Positions 53,876-63,467 are shown, counted from the stretch's first letter. The stretch: DNA of 64,000 nt from Bradyrhizobium sp. WSM1417 (GCF_000515415.1 NZ_KI911783.1:6001831-6065830); one strand, 5' to 3'. Translations and numbers: made by a program. Notes: generated from the letters alone by a model not told the origin.

Positions 53876-54240
53876 TGCAGACCGGCATGGTCAACACAGC
53901 ACGGCTCGCCAGCTCCGCCTTCTCGGTAGAGAGCCGCAATGGCCGGCCGGACTTCGATCTCGCCGCGGCACTGCAAAAGGTCTCGCCGAAGCAGCAGGCC
54001 AAGGCGCAGAAGATCGCCACCGACTTCGAGGCGATGTTCCTCAACAGCATGTTCTCGCAGATGACCTCCGGCCTGAAGGGCGAAGGCCCGTTCGGCGACA
54101 CCCCTGGCACCGGCGTGTGGCGCTCGATGCTGACCGAGCAATATTCCAAGAACTTCGCCAACGCCGGCGGCGTCGGCATCGCCACCGACGTCTATCGCAC
54201 CCTGATCATGCAGCAGGCAAAAACGATCCGCACGGCATAA
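53875..54240 (+). CDS. flgJ: Flagellar rod-binding protein FlgJ, no muramidase domain
   Basis: A 121-aa FlgJ N-terminal domain alone (KAQKIATDFEAMFLNSMFSQMTSGLKGEGPFG ... GGVGIATDVYRTLIMQQA). The C-terminal peptidoglycan hydrolase domain of enteric FlgJ is absent, as is usual in alphaproteobacteria, so a separate enzyme must open the cell wall. Its ATG shares a base with the flgI stop (TGATG). Confidence 0.93.
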   Translation: MQTGMVNTARLASSAFSVESRNGRPDFDLAAALQKVSPKQQAKAQKIATDFEAMFLNSMFSQMTSGLKGEGPFGDTPGTGVWRSMLTEQYSKNFANAGGVGIATDVYRTLIMQQAKTIRTA

Positions 54241-54251
54241 GGTCAAACGAG

Positions 54252-54749
54252 ATGAACCACTTCAACGCCTCGCGTCAGCCGGTGCAAGCGCAGCGCCCGA
54301 ACACCGCACCCGGCAGCGCCGAGGCGCGCAAGATCGCCGAGCAGCTGATGGATGCGATGAGTGCCCTGCTCGGCCTGATCGAGCGCGAGACCGAGCTCGT
54401 GCGCGCCGGCCAGGTCCGCGAGGCAATGACCCTCGAGAGCAAGAAGCAGGAGCTGTCGCGAAACTATGTCGGAGCCGTCACCCAGTTGAAGGCGAACCAG
54501 GCCCAGCTCGCCAAATCCGCGCCCGAGCTGCTCTCGACGCTGCATCGGCACCACGATGCATTCCGCGCGATGCTCCAGGTCAATCTCACCGTGCTCGCAA
54601 CCGCTCACGCCGTCTCGGAGAGCGTCGTGCGCGGCGTCAACGCCGAGATCCAGAAGCGCAACGTGCCGAACACCTACACGGCCGCGGGACGCCGCGCCAC
54701 GCCGGGCCCGCGCCACATCACGCCGCTCGCGGTCAGCCGCTCGCTCTGA
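54252..54749 (+). CDS. FlgN-like flagellar chaperone
   Basis: A 165-aa, largely helical protein that follows flgJ by 11 nt. The helix SAEARKIAEQLMDAMSALLGLIERETELVRAGQVREAM and the stretch SKKQELSRNYVGAVTQLKANQAQLAKSAPELL fit FlgN-type chaperones, which guard hook-filament junction proteins. In Caulobacter the position corresponds to FlbY-like genes. The C-terminus is basic and unstructured. Confidence 0.75.
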   Translation: MNHFNASRQPVQAQRPNTAPGSAEARKIAEQLMDAMSALLGLIERETELVRAGQVREAMTLESKKQELSRNYVGAVTQLKANQAQLAKSAPELLSTLHRHHDAFRAMLQVNLTVLATAHAVSESVVRGVNAEIQKRNVPNTYTAAGRRATPGPRHITPLAVSRSL

Positions 54750-54782
54750 GCGCGCGCAACAACAAGCGACAATTTTACGAAA

Positions 54783-54810
54783 AACCGCGCGACAACATCG
54801 TCGCGCGGTT
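54783..54810. terminator. Hairpin terminator after the flgN-like gene
   Basis: AACCGCGCGAC, loop AACATC, GTCGCGCGGTT is a perfect 11-bp stem 33 nt past the stop. The T-tract is better on the minus strand (TTTTTCG) than on +, where it continues AGGCACG, so direction is uncertain. Confidence 0.6.
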
Positions 54811-54908
54811 AGGCACGTTTCCTTACCGGATGTTCAATCCCGGTGTTCCATGGTTGCGTATTGAGAGGGGTTGGGATTTGACTCACGTGAGGCAACCAGG
54901 AGGCTGCC

Positions 54909-55268
54909 ATGAGTACAGATTTCAGCATCAGGCCGGTGGGGATACCGGTTGCCGTGCAGATCGTAACGACGTCGAATGCGGCGGCGAACGAGGCCGTGCA
55001 AACCGATCTGCCCGTGAGCCAGACAGTGGCTGCTGGCGATGCGAGCGCGCCTGCACGCAATGATTTGCGAAGCAACGAGAACGTCTCACGCCAGGTCGTG
55101 TTCGACCAGGCGGCGGCGTCGTTCGTCTTCCAGGTCGTCAACGACAGGACCGACGCGGTGGTGAACCAGTTCCCCGACGAAGCAATGCTGCGCCGGCGGG
55201 CCTATTTCCATGCGCAGGATTTGAAATCCGAGCCCTCGCGTCCGGCCAGCACGGACCGCAGCGCCTGA
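54909..55268 (+). CDS. FlaG-like protein
   Basis: A 119-aa protein whose C-terminal part matches the FlaG pattern of a strand-turn-strand ending in a proline: ASFVFQVVNDRTDAVVNQFPDEAMLRRRAYF (compare VVKVVDxxTGEVIRQIPPEEL in FlaG). The N-terminal half is low in complexity. Its position between flgN-like and flaF and next to the flagellins supports a role in filament length or number. CCAGGAGGC precedes the ATG. Confidence 0.72.
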   Translation: MSTDFSIRPVGIPVAVQIVTTSNAAANEAVQTDLPVSQTVAAGDASAPARNDLRSNENVSRQVVFDQAAASFVFQVVNDRTDAVVNQFPDEAMLRRRAYFHAQDLKSEPSRPASTDRSA

Positions 55269-55410
55269 CAATCAGGCGTCGAGCGTCGCAACGGCAACAT
55301 CGAGATCGCTCGAACCGGTCGCGGGACCGGTGACGACGTTGTTGATCTGCGCCTTGCCGCTATCCGTCACTTGAACTTGATATTGCCGCCGCGGAACGAG
55401 CCGTGCTCGA

Positions 55411-55779
55411 TCACGGACGGCCGGACAGACCAGCGGCGATATTGCGGTTGATCTCGATCAGCGGACGGAAGTGATCGAACTGCGGGCTCATCTGCAGCGC
55501 GGCGGTCTGGCTCAGCACGAACACGCTGATGTTGGCGATCTTCTGCCGGACCTCGATCGGCTGCGGATTGTTCTCGCGCATGGCCTCGCCCAGAAAGATC
55601 GTCCAGAGCTTGCGATTGAACATCAGGGCCTGCGTGGTCTGCTCGCTGAACGGCTCGGCGCTGTTGATCGCATCCTGAAGCTTGTTCGCGGCCTTGAGCA
55701 GGGTCTGCGCTTCGATGTCGCGAGGAGATGCGGTGGTCGTTGCAACACGCGCGTAGGCCGAGGCAGCGGAATTCGACAT
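55411..55779 (-). CDS. flaF: Flagellin synthesis regulator FlaF
   Basis: A 122-aa FlaF, which with FlbT controls flagellin translation and secretion in alphaproteobacteria. Marks are SAYARVATTTASPRDIEAQTLLKAANKLQDA and RKLWTIFLGEAMRENNPQPIEVRQKIANISVFV. ATG 55779 is used; the preceding codon TTG is an alternative. It lies 290 bp from the first flagellin, same strand, beyond that gene's terminator. Direct repeats AAATC-TTAAGCG near 55818-55856 may belong to its promoter. Confidence 0.93.
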   Translation of the reverse strand: MSNSAASAYARVATTTASPRDIEAQTLLKAANKLQDAINSAEPFSEQTTQALMFNRKLWTIFLGEAMRENNPQPIEVRQKIANISVFVLSQTAALQMSPQFDHFRPLIEINRNIAAGLSGRP

Positions 55780-56002
55780 CAATCACACCCTGGAGGTTAC
55801 CTAGCCCGTTGAACGCGCTTAAGGATTTCTTTTCCGACCCTAGGCAGCACCGCTTAAGATTTGCTTACATGTGTGCTTGGAAGCACTCCGGATTATTACG
55901 GGTCTCGGAGTTCTTCGTCATCGTGAAGCTAGACGCGCATGTGCACGCTGTAAACACGTCACGCGCGGTGTGCGTCGATCTCAGCTAATCCCGCCTTAGC
56001 GA

Positions 56003-56040
56003 TCTCCGTAAAATGAACGGCGGAGCGTTAGCCCCGCCGC
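56003..56040 (-). terminator. Terminator of the first flagellin gene
   Basis: On the minus strand CGGCGG...CCGCCG (6 bp plus inner pairs around GCTAACGC) is followed by TTCATTTT. It lies about 30 nt beyond the stop at 56071. Confidence 0.75.
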
Positions 56041-56070
56041 GAAATCGATGAGAGACCTTTCGCCGCGAAA

Positions 56071-58311
56071 CTAGCGGAGCAGCTGCAGCACGCTTTGTTG
56101 CGACTGGTTGGCCAGCGACAGCGCGGACACCGCGATCGACTGGCGGGTCGACAGCGCCTGGCTGTTGGCCGCTTCCTCGTTGGTGTCGGCGAGCGTCAGG
56201 TTGGACGAGCCGGTCTGCAGCACGTTGATCAGGTTCTTGGAGAAGTCCTGACGCACCTGCACGATCGAGAGATTCGAACCGAGCGCCGAGCCTTCCGAGC
56301 GCAGCGTGCTCGAGGCGGCGTTGAGGCTCGCCAGCACCCTGTTGGTGGCACCGTTGTCGATGAAGTCGATACCGTTGACGAGGTTGCTGAGACCGAGGCC
56401 CGCCGCGTTGAAGACCACGCCGTTGATGCCGAGCGTGGAGCTGCCGGTCTCGTTGAAGATCAGTTTCAGCGTATCGCCGTTGAGCAGGTTGACGCCGTTG
56501 AAGGAGGCATCCTGCGAAGTCGTATCGATCTGCGCCAGGATGTTGTTGAACTGGTTGACCAAGTTCGAGCGCGCCGTCTGCGCGACCGGATCCTGGATCG
56601 GCGGCTGCGCGGTCGTGAACGCGACCACGCCCGTGATCGTGCCGGCGACCGCGCCCCCGGCGGTCACTGAACCTAGCGTCGAGGAAGCATACTCGTTGAC
56701 GGTGGTGATCGTGAGCACGCCGTTGGCGTCGATCGTCGCGGTCAGATGGTTCGCCTGCAGCTGAGAATTCAGTTGATCGAGCGTCTTGACGGTGCCGTTG
56801 GTACCGTCACCGAAGGTCACGTTGACCGGCGTGCCGCCGTTGAACGAGGTAAAGGTCAGGGTCTTGCCCGAGATGCTGCCCGCTCCGGGCGCGCGACCAG
56901 CCGTGAAGGCCGTGCCAGTGCCAGTCGGACCGGTCAGTCCGAACGCGGACAGCGCGTTGCCCGTGCCGGTGATCGACAAATCCGCCGAGGTGCCGGTGCT
57001 GAGCTTGAGAGCTCCGTTGACGACCGAAGAAAGTGACGAACCGCTCGCCGCTGCCACGGCGCTGCCGCTGACGATGCCGGCACCCGAAGCCAGGTCGATC
57101 GCATTCAGCGAGTCCTGAACGCTTGCGCCCTGGAGATAAACGATGGAGTTGCCGTTGTTGTCGGTGACGATGTTGCCGATCTTGGTGGACCCCGTCGGAG
57201 CCGTAGCAGGAACCGCCGCGTTCTTGAACGACACCGTCTTGCCGTCAACGTTCAGCGTGGAGCCGTCATTGATGAGCGAGCCCAGCGTCGTGGGGCTCGT
57301 CAGACGTGCCTTGGTCACATTGACGTTGCCGGAACCGGTCGCGGTCGTCAGACCAAGCGCCTTGAGGAAGTCGGCCTTGCCGGTGATGCTGAGGTCGGCG
57401 CCCGTGCCGGTGGTGAGGGTGAGCTGGCCGCCGGCGACGGAGGCGACGGCGCCCGACGAGAGCGACAACACCGCAGTGCCGCCGGCGATGGCCGCCTTTT
57501 GCACGCCGGTCGCAAGATCGATCGCGTCCATCACGTCCTGGACGTTTGCAGCCGGGGCTGCGTTTGTCCCGAGGTAAACGGTCGAATTGCCATTGCCGTC
57601 GGTAACGACGTTGTTGTTCTTGCCGGAACCGGCGGGAACGCTGGCCGCCGCGGGCGCAGCGCCGGCCCGGAACGTGATGGTCTTGCCGTCGACGATCACG
57701 ACGTCGCCGTCCGACGGCGCACCGTTCGCCGCAATGGTGGTGCCGCTCGGCGCGCCAAGCAGAGTCAGGCCCACGGCCAGGCTTGCTACCGTGCCGGCAC
57801 CGTCGGGAGCGGCATTGCCGGTCAGGGCTTGCGAAATGCCGCCGAGCGTGGTCGTGCCAGTGATCGGAGTCGTACCGCCGGCAGTACCGTTGGTGACGAC
57901 ATTGCCGGTTGCGGTTGCGTAGGTGTAGCTCGTGGTGCCGCGAAGATCGGCTGGCGTAGCCCCCGGGATCGTGGTCGTGATGTTCGATTTGGTCGAATAG
58001 CCGACCGTGGTCTGAAGCGCCTGGTTCGCGATCGATTTGGCGCTGTCGATGAGCTTTTGCAGCGAGGTGATGCCGGTGTTGGCGGCCTGCAGCACCTGCA
58101 CACCGTTGTTGATGCCGTCGAGCAGGTTGCTGATGTCGCTCGCCCGGTTGTCCAACCCTTGCGCGGTGAAGAAGTTGGTGGGATTGTCGAGCGCCGTGTT
58201 GACCTTCTTGCCGGTCGAGAGGCGCTGCTGCGTCGTGGCCAGCAGGTCGGCCGTCGACTGCAGTGACAACAGGTTCTGGCGAACGGACGCCGAGAGAACG
58301 ATGTTGGACAT
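56071..58311 (-). CDS. fliC: Giant flagellin, copy 1
   Basis: A 746-aa flagellin, nearly twice the enteric size. The N-terminal D0/D1 (MSNIVLSASVRQNLLSLQ ... RLSTGKKVNTALDNPTNFF) and C-terminal D1/D0 (RQDFSKNLINVLQTGSSNLTLADTNEEAANSQALSTRQSIAVSALSL ... VLQLLR) are conventional. Between them are about 500 residues built from repeated beta modules of ~115 residues (VDGKT[IV]xF ... GNSxVYL ... AIDLATGV ... ADLSITGxxxFLxALGLT). It is the most diverged of the three copies. ATG 58311; a CtrA box lies about 97 bp upstream. Confidence 0.96.
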   Translation of the reverse strand: MSNIVLSASVRQNLLSLQSTADLLATTQQRLSTGKKVNTALDNPTNFFTAQGLDNRASDISNLLDGINNGVQVLQAANTGITSLQKLIDSAKSIANQALQTTVGYSTKSNITTTIPGATPADLRGTTSYTYATATGNVVTNGTAGGTTPITGTTTLGGISQALTGNAAPDGAGTVASLAVGLTLLGAPSGTTIAANGAPSDGDVVIVDGKTITFRAGAAPAAASVPAGSGKNNNVVTDGNGNSTVYLGTNAAPAANVQDVMDAIDLATGVQKAAIAGGTAVLSLSSGAVASVAGGQLTLTTGTGADLSITGKADFLKALGLTTATGSGNVNVTKARLTSPTTLGSLINDGSTLNVDGKTVSFKNAAVPATAPTGSTKIGNIVTDNNGNSIVYLQGASVQDSLNAIDLASGAGIVSGSAVAAASGSSLSSVVNGALKLSTGTSADLSITGTGNALSAFGLTGPTGTGTAFTAGRAPGAGSISGKTLTFTSFNGGTPVNVTFGDGTNGTVKTLDQLNSQLQANHLTATIDANGVLTITTVNEYASSTLGSVTAGGAVAGTITGVVAFTTAQPPIQDPVAQTARSNLVNQFNNILAQIDTTSQDASFNGVNLLNGDTLKLIFNETGSSTLGINGVVFNAAGLGLSNLVNGIDFIDNGATNRVLASLNAASSTLRSEGSALGSNLSIVQVRQDFSKNLINVLQTGSSNLTLADTNEEAANSQALSTRQSIAVSALSLANQSQQSVLQLLR

Positions 58312-58407
58312 TGGCTGGTCTTCCTCTTGAACCGGGTACGAATCGGGGCTCGCCGATCTGGAAAGCGGGCTTTTGTCCACTTTTAGGGGCTGTCCTTTAA
58401 AGTATGG

Positions 58408-58422
58408 TTAACGACGGTTTAA
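58408..58422. promoter_or_regulatory. CtrA box upstream of flagellin copy 1
   Basis: TTAACGACGGTTTAA is a perfect TTAA-N7-TTAA, preceded on the minus strand by the half-site TTAACCAT. It lies 97-111 bp upstream of the flagellin start. Confidence 0.8.
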
Positions 58423-58494
58423 GGGATACGGTTAATGCCGAGTTAGCGCCCCCCTCCCGGCCCCGGCTGCACGTCTGCACGGTCTCCGCACACG

Positions 58495-58527
58495 CAAAAA
58501 AGCGGCGGAGCCGAGGCCCCGCCGCCA
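58495..58527 (-). terminator. Terminator of flagellin copy 2
   Basis: On the minus strand GGCGGCGGGGCC, short loop, GGCTCCGCCGC followed by TTTTTT. The stem starts about 30 nt past the stop at 58555. Confidence 0.88.
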
Positions 58528-58554
58528 TATTTATCTTGTGATTTCAGTTGCTTA

Positions 58555-60867
58555 TTAACGGAGCAGCTGGAGCACGCTCTGCTGTGAGGTGTTGGCCAGC
58601 GACAGCGCGGAGACCGCGATCGACTGGCGTGTCGACAACGCCTGGCTGTTGGCCGCTTCCTCGTTGGTGTCGGCCAGCGTCAGGTTGGACGAGCCGGTCT
58701 GGAGCACGTTGATCAGGTTCTTGTTGAAGTCCTGACGCACCTGCACCACCGACAGGTTCGAACCGAGGGTCGAGGCTTGCGAGCGCAGCGTGCTCGAGGC
58801 CGCGTTGAGACTGGTGAGCACCCGGTTGGTCGCCGCGTTGTCGATGAAGTCGGTGCCCCGTACCAGCGAGGCCAGACCCAGCCCCTTCGAGTTGAAGGTC
58901 ACACCGGTGATGCTCAGGCTCGACTTCGCAGTCTCGTCGAACACCAGCTTGAGCTGATCGCCGTTGAGCAGGTTCACGCCGTTGAAGGACGAGTCGACCG
59001 AGGTCGTGTCGATCTGCGACAGGATGTTGTTGTACTGGGCGACCAGGTTGGAACGGCTGGCCTGGGCAACAGCATCGACCGTCGGCGCGGTCGCGTTGGT
59101 CCAGGTCAGGGCCGTCGTGATCGTGCCGCCGATTCCGCCGCCAGCGACAGCCGATCCGATCGTCGAGGATGCGTAGTCGTTGATCGCGGAGACCGTGAGC
59201 AGCCCGTTGGCGTCGATCGTGGCGGCCAGGTTGTTGGCCTGAAGCGCCGTGTTGAGCTGATCGAGCGTCTTGACCGTGCCACCGGTGCCGTCGCCGAAGG
59301 TGACATTGACCGCCGTGCCGCCGTTGAAGGAGGCGAAGGTCAAGGTCTTGCCCGAGACACCGCCGGCCGACGCCGAGCGGGTCGCCGAGAAAGCGGTGCC
59401 GGTGCCGGTCGAGCCGGTGAGGCCGAGCACGGACAAGGCATTGCCTGAGCCGGTGATCGACAGATCCGAGTTCGCGCCCGTCGAGATGTGGAGCGAACCG
59501 GCAACCAGCGAGGACGCGGTCTGGCCGCTGGCTGTCGCCAGGGTTGCAGCACCCGAAGCGATGGTTGCTGCCTGAACGCCGGTGGCGAGATCGACCGCGC
59601 TCAGAATGTCGGCGACGGTGCCCTTGTTCAGGTAGACGATCGAGTTGCCGTTGCCATCGGTGACCACGTTGCCGGTGACGCCGGATCCCGTCGGCACGTT
59701 TGCCGCAAGCGGCGTGCCGCCGTTCTTGAACGTGATGGTCTTGCCGTTGACGTTCAGGGTCGATCCGTCGGTGATCAGCGAACCAAGGCTGCCCGAGACG
59801 GTTGTGCGGGCCGCCGTCAGGGTCGCGTTGCCGGAGCCGGTCGCGGTGGTCAGGCCGAGCGCCTTCAACAGGTCAGCCTTGCCGATCACGCTGAGATCGG
59901 CGCCGGTCGAACTATCCAGCGTGATCTTGCCGGCGGTGATGGCAGCCGGGGTCTGGCTGGTGTTGTTGGCGTTGATGGTGGCCACACCGGCCGCGATCGT
60001 GGCGCCGCGGGTGCCCGCCGCAAGGTCGATCGCCTTCAGGACGTCGCCGACCGTTGCGGTCGAGTTCGCCGCACCGCTGCCGAGGTAGATGACCGAGTTG
60101 CCATTGCCGTCAGTCGCGATGCTGCCGGTACCGCCGCCATCCACGCCGTAGCCGCTCGGCAGGCTGTTGGTCGATCCCGTGACGCCCGGAGCGGCGCCGG
60201 CCTTGAAGGTGATGCTGTGGCCGTCGACCGTGAGGGTCGTGCCGTCGGTGAACTGAGTGGCGCCAATCAGGCCCAGGCCGCTCGTTGCACCAGCCAGGCC
60301 GTCACCGTAGAGCAGCGTGCTCGCGGTGATGGCTGCCGCACCGCCGCCGTTGTTGTCGTTGACCGCAGCGGTTCCGACATACGCAGCGGCCGTACCACCA
60401 AGCGTGGTCGTCCCGGTCGCCGCGGTGACGCCGCCGGCAGCGCCGGAGAACAGCACGTTGGATTGCGCGGTCGCGCTGGTGTAGGTCGTGGTGCCGCGCA
60501 GGTCGGAAGCGGTCGCACCGGCGATTGTGGTCGAGACGTTCGACTTGCTGGAGTATCCGACCGTGGTCTGCAGCGCCTGGTTTGCGATCGACTTGGCGGA
60601 GTCCAGCAGCTTCGACAGCGAGGTGATGCCGGTATTGGCGGCCTGGAGCACCTGCACGCCGTTGGCAATGCCATCGAGCAGATTGTTGATGTCGCTGGCG
60701 CGGTTGTCGAGCGACTGGGCCGTGAAGAAGTTGGTGGGGTTGTCGAGCGCCGAGTTCACCTTCTTGCCGGTCGACAGACGCGACTGAGTGGTGGCGAGGA
60801 GATCGGCGGTGGACTGGAGCGAGAGCAGGTTCTGGCGAACCGACGCAGAGAGAACAATACCGGACAT
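58555..60867 (-). CDS. fliC: Giant flagellin, copy 2
   Basis: A 770-aa flagellin (MSGIVLSASVRQNLLSLQ ...). The ends match copy 1. The middle contains repeated modules of the same kind, with long stretches shared with copy 3 (NVLFSGAAGGVTAATGTTTLGGT, SVDGHSITFKAGAAP). Copies 2 and 3 are clearly the more recent pair. Such large filament proteins give the thick flagellum of Bradyrhizobium. Its upstream region (60868-61126) has a degenerate CtrA half-site (TTAGCCAT) but no full box. Confidence 0.96.
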   Translation of the reverse strand: MSGIVLSASVRQNLLSLQSTADLLATTQSRLSTGKKVNSALDNPTNFFTAQSLDNRASDINNLLDGIANGVQVLQAANTGITSLSKLLDSAKSIANQALQTTVGYSSKSNVSTTIAGATASDLRGTTTYTSATAQSNVLFSGAAGGVTAATGTTTLGGTAAAYVGTAAVNDNNGGGAAAITASTLLYGDGLAGATSGLGLIGATQFTDGTTLTVDGHSITFKAGAAPGVTGSTNSLPSGYGVDGGGTGSIATDGNGNSVIYLGSGAANSTATVGDVLKAIDLAAGTRGATIAAGVATINANNTSQTPAAITAGKITLDSSTGADLSVIGKADLLKALGLTTATGSGNATLTAARTTVSGSLGSLITDGSTLNVNGKTITFKNGGTPLAANVPTGSGVTGNVVTDGNGNSIVYLNKGTVADILSAVDLATGVQAATIASGAATLATASGQTASSLVAGSLHISTGANSDLSITGSGNALSVLGLTGSTGTGTAFSATRSASAGGVSGKTLTFASFNGGTAVNVTFGDGTGGTVKTLDQLNTALQANNLAATIDANGLLTVSAINDYASSTIGSAVAGGGIGGTITTALTWTNATAPTVDAVAQASRSNLVAQYNNILSQIDTTSVDSSFNGVNLLNGDQLKLVFDETAKSSLSITGVTFNSKGLGLASLVRGTDFIDNAATNRVLTSLNAASSTLRSQASTLGSNLSVVQVRQDFNKNLINVLQTGSSNLTLADTNEEAANSQALSTRQSIAVSALSLANTSQQSVLQLLR

Positions 60868-61126
60868 AACTCTTACCCTTCTGGTTTACGCGTCTTCGTT
60901 CGATCGCTTCGGATCGAGTGACGGGCACAGCCTGAGGGGACATGGCTAACAAAAAGTGAAACCTGGTCTCGCACCGTAAGCGCCGGTTCACCATAAGTCT
61001 CCAGGAGCACGCGGGATCAGCGATGATAACCTTGAAATTCCTCGCTTTTTGCGGCGTTTGCCTCTCGTTAACCATAACCAACGGTTACTTTTCGAGCTGA
61101 CGGTTTGCCTCTCCATCGGAGCGCGC
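60868..61126. other. Promoter region of flagellin copy 2
   Basis: No gene. On the minus strand TTTCAC-N4-TGTTAGCCATG lies about 75-95 bp upstream of the start, similar to TTTCACGGATTGTTAG upstream of copy 3 at about 63545-63560. A separate + strand TTAACCAT sits at 61069-61076. Confidence 0.45.
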
Positions 61127-61160
61127 AAAAAGAAAGCGGCGGGGCCGAAGCCCCGCCGCC
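61127..61160 (-). terminator. Terminator of flagellin copy 3
   Basis: On the minus strand GCGGCGGGGC, loop TTCG, GCCCCGCCGC, followed by TTTCTTTTT. Its core matches the terminator of copy 2, another sign of recent duplication. Confidence 0.88.
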
Positions 61161-61187
61161 ATGTCTTGATTGCGATGTCAGCCGCTA

Positions 61188-63467
61188 TTAGCGGAGCAGC
61201 TGCAGCACGCTCTGCTGCGACTGGTTGGCCAGCGACAGCGCGGACACCGCGATCGACTGGCGGGTCGACAGCGCCTGGCTGTTGGCCGCTTCCTCGTTGG
61301 TGTCCGCCAGAGTCAGGTTGGACGAACCGGTCTGCAGCACGTTGATCAGGTTCTTGTTGAAGTCCTGACGCACCTGCACGATGGAGAGGTTCGAACCGAG
61401 GGTCGAAGCTTCCGAGCGCAGGGTGCTCGAGGCCGAGTTCAGGCTGGTGAGTACCTTGTTGGTCGCGGCGTTGTCGATGAAGTCGGTACCCTGCACCAGG
61501 CCGGCCAGACCCAGACCCTTCGAGTTGAAGGTCACGCCGGTGATGTTGAGGTTGGACTTGCCGGTTTCGTCGAACACCAGCTTGAGCTGGTCGCCGTTCA
61601 GCAGGTTGACGCCGTTGAACGAAGCATCCAGCGAGGTCGTGTCGATCTGCGTCAGGATGTTGTTGTACTGGGACACCAGGTTGGTACGGGTAGCCTGGGC
61701 AACAGCATCCGCAACCGGAGAGGTGGCGTTCGACCACGTCAGCGCCGATGTGAGCGTGCCACCGATGGTGCCACCCGCAGCAGCCGAACCGATCGTCGAG
61801 GAGGCGTAGTCGTTGGTCGCCGAGACCGTGAGCAGGCCATTGGCGTCGATCGTGGCGCTCAGGTTGTTGGCCTGAAGAGCCGTGTTGAGCTGATCGAGCG
61901 TCTTGACCGTGCCGCCAGTGCCGTCGCCGAAGGTGACGTTGACCGCCGCGCCGCCGTTGAAGGCGGAGAAGGTCAAGGTCTTGCCCGAGACGCCGCCCGA
62001 CGCCGCAGAACGGCTTGCGGTGAAGGCGGTTCCGGTGCCGGTCGAACCGGTCAGACCGAGCGAGGACAGCGCATTGCCCGTGCCGGTGACCGACAGATCC
62101 GCATTGGCACCGGTCGAGATGTGCAGAGCGCCGGCGACGATCGAAGACGCCGTCTGGCCGGTGGCAGTGCTCAGGGTCGCCGTACCGCTGGCGTTGGACG
62201 CCGTCTGCACGCCGGTGGCGAGATCAACGGCGGTCAGGATGTCGGCGACGGTGCCCTTGTTCAGGTACACGGTCGAGTTGCCGCTGCCGTCGGTGACGAC
62301 GTTGCCGGTGACGCCAGATCCGGTCGGCACGTTCGCAGCAGCGGGCGTACCGCCGTTCTTGAACGTGATGGTCTTGCCGTTGACGTTTAGCGTCGAACCA
62401 TCGTTGATCAGCGAGGCAAGGCTGCCCGTAGCCGTCGTGCGGCTCGCGGTGACCGTTGCATTGCCGGAGCCGGTGGCACCGGTCAGACCGAGAGTCTTCA
62501 GCAGGTCGGCCTTGCCGGTGACGCTGAGATCGGCGCCCGTCGAGGTTTCGAGGGTGATCTTGCCGGCTGCGATCGCCGATGGGGTCTGGCTGGTGTTGGT
62601 CGTGATCGTTGCAGCACCCGCGGCGACGACAGCGTTCTTGACGCCGCTGGCGAGGTCGATTGCGGTGAGGACATCGCCGACGGTCGCCGTCGAGTTCGCC
62701 GCACCCGAACCAAGATAGATGATCGAGTTGCCACTGCCGTCAGCAGCGACATTGCCGCTGATGCCGTAGCCGCTCGGAACAGTCGCCGCGGTCGGAGCAG
62801 CGCCTGTCTTGAAGGTGATCGAGTGACCGTTGACGGTGAAGCTCGAGCCGTCGGTGAACTGCGTGGCGCCAATCAGGCTCAGACCTCCAGTCGCCGGGGC
62901 GGCGCCGTCACCGTAGAGCAGCGTGGTCGCGGAGATTGCAGCGGGCGTACCCTGGTTGTCGTTCACAACGCTGCCGGTGACTGCCCCGATGGTGCCGCCG
63001 AGAGTGGTGGTGCCGGTCGCCGCCGTCACGCCGCCAGCCGCGCCGGAGAACAGCACGTTGGAGAGCGCGGTCGCGCTGGAGTAGGTCGTGGTGCCGCGCA
63101 GGTCGGAAGAAGTCGCGCCGGCGATCGTGGTCGAGACGTTCGACTTGGTCGAGTAACCGACCGTGGTCTGCAGCGCCTGGTTGGCGATCGACTTGGCGGA
63201 GTCCAGCAGCTTCTGGAGCGAGGTGATGCCGGTGTTGGCGGCCTGAAGCACCTGCACGCCGTTGGCAATGCCATCGAGCAGATTGTTGATGTCGCTGGCG
63301 CGGTTGTCGAGCGACTGTGCCGTGAAGAAGTTGGTGGGGTTGTCGAGCGCCGAGTTCACCTTCTTGCCAGTCGACAGGCGGGACTGGGTGGTGGCGAGGA
63401 GGTCGGCGGTGGACTGGAGGGAGAGCAGGTTCTGGCGAACCGAAGAGGAGAGAACGATACCGGACAT
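61188..63467 (-). CDS. fliC: Giant flagellin, copy 3
   Basis: A 759-aa flagellin with the same ends (MSGIVLSSSVRQNLLSLQ ... QSVLQLLR) and module order as copy 2. ATG 63467 is chosen over the open frame upstream, because the D0 domain begins there. The three copies are tandem, in the same direction, each with its own terminator. The 320-bp region to flbT holds two promoters and no gene. Confidence 0.96.
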   Translation of the reverse strand: MSGIVLSSSVRQNLLSLQSTADLLATTQSRLSTGKKVNSALDNPTNFFTAQSLDNRASDINNLLDGIANGVQVLQAANTGITSLQKLLDSAKSIANQALQTTVGYSTKSNVSTTIAGATSSDLRGTTTYSSATALSNVLFSGAAGGVTAATGTTTLGGTIGAVTGSVVNDNQGTPAAISATTLLYGDGAAPATGGLSLIGATQFTDGSSFTVNGHSITFKTGAAPTAATVPSGYGISGNVAADGSGNSIIYLGSGAANSTATVGDVLTAIDLASGVKNAVVAAGAATITTNTSQTPSAIAAGKITLETSTGADLSVTGKADLLKTLGLTGATGSGNATVTASRTTATGSLASLINDGSTLNVNGKTITFKNGGTPAAANVPTGSGVTGNVVTDGSGNSTVYLNKGTVADILTAVDLATGVQTASNASGTATLSTATGQTASSIVAGALHISTGANADLSVTGTGNALSSLGLTGSTGTGTAFTASRSAASGGVSGKTLTFSAFNGGAAVNVTFGDGTGGTVKTLDQLNTALQANNLSATIDANGLLTVSATNDYASSTIGSAAAGGTIGGTLTSALTWSNATSPVADAVAQATRTNLVSQYNNILTQIDTTSLDASFNGVNLLNGDQLKLVFDETGKSNLNITGVTFNSKGLGLAGLVQGTDFIDNAATNKVLTSLNSASSTLRSEASTLGSNLSIVQVRQDFNKNLINVLQTGSSNLTLADTNEEAANSQALSTRQSIAVSALSLANQSQQSVLQLLR

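Noticed and set aside
58344..58370. A GG-N10-GC (TGGACAAAAGCCCGC) upstream of flagellin copy 1 as a sigma-54 promoter
   Set aside because: Spacing is right but the -24 and -12 sequences differ from the consensus at several positions; it is far weaker than the flgF and flgI sites.
59488..62390. Long + strand open frames (about 400-480 codons) opposite flagellin copies 2 and 3
   Set aside because: They mirror the high-GC coding of the flagellins, have Arg/Gly/Asp/Val-biased composition with no domain, and no ribosome-binding site. The flagellin frames explain the sequence.
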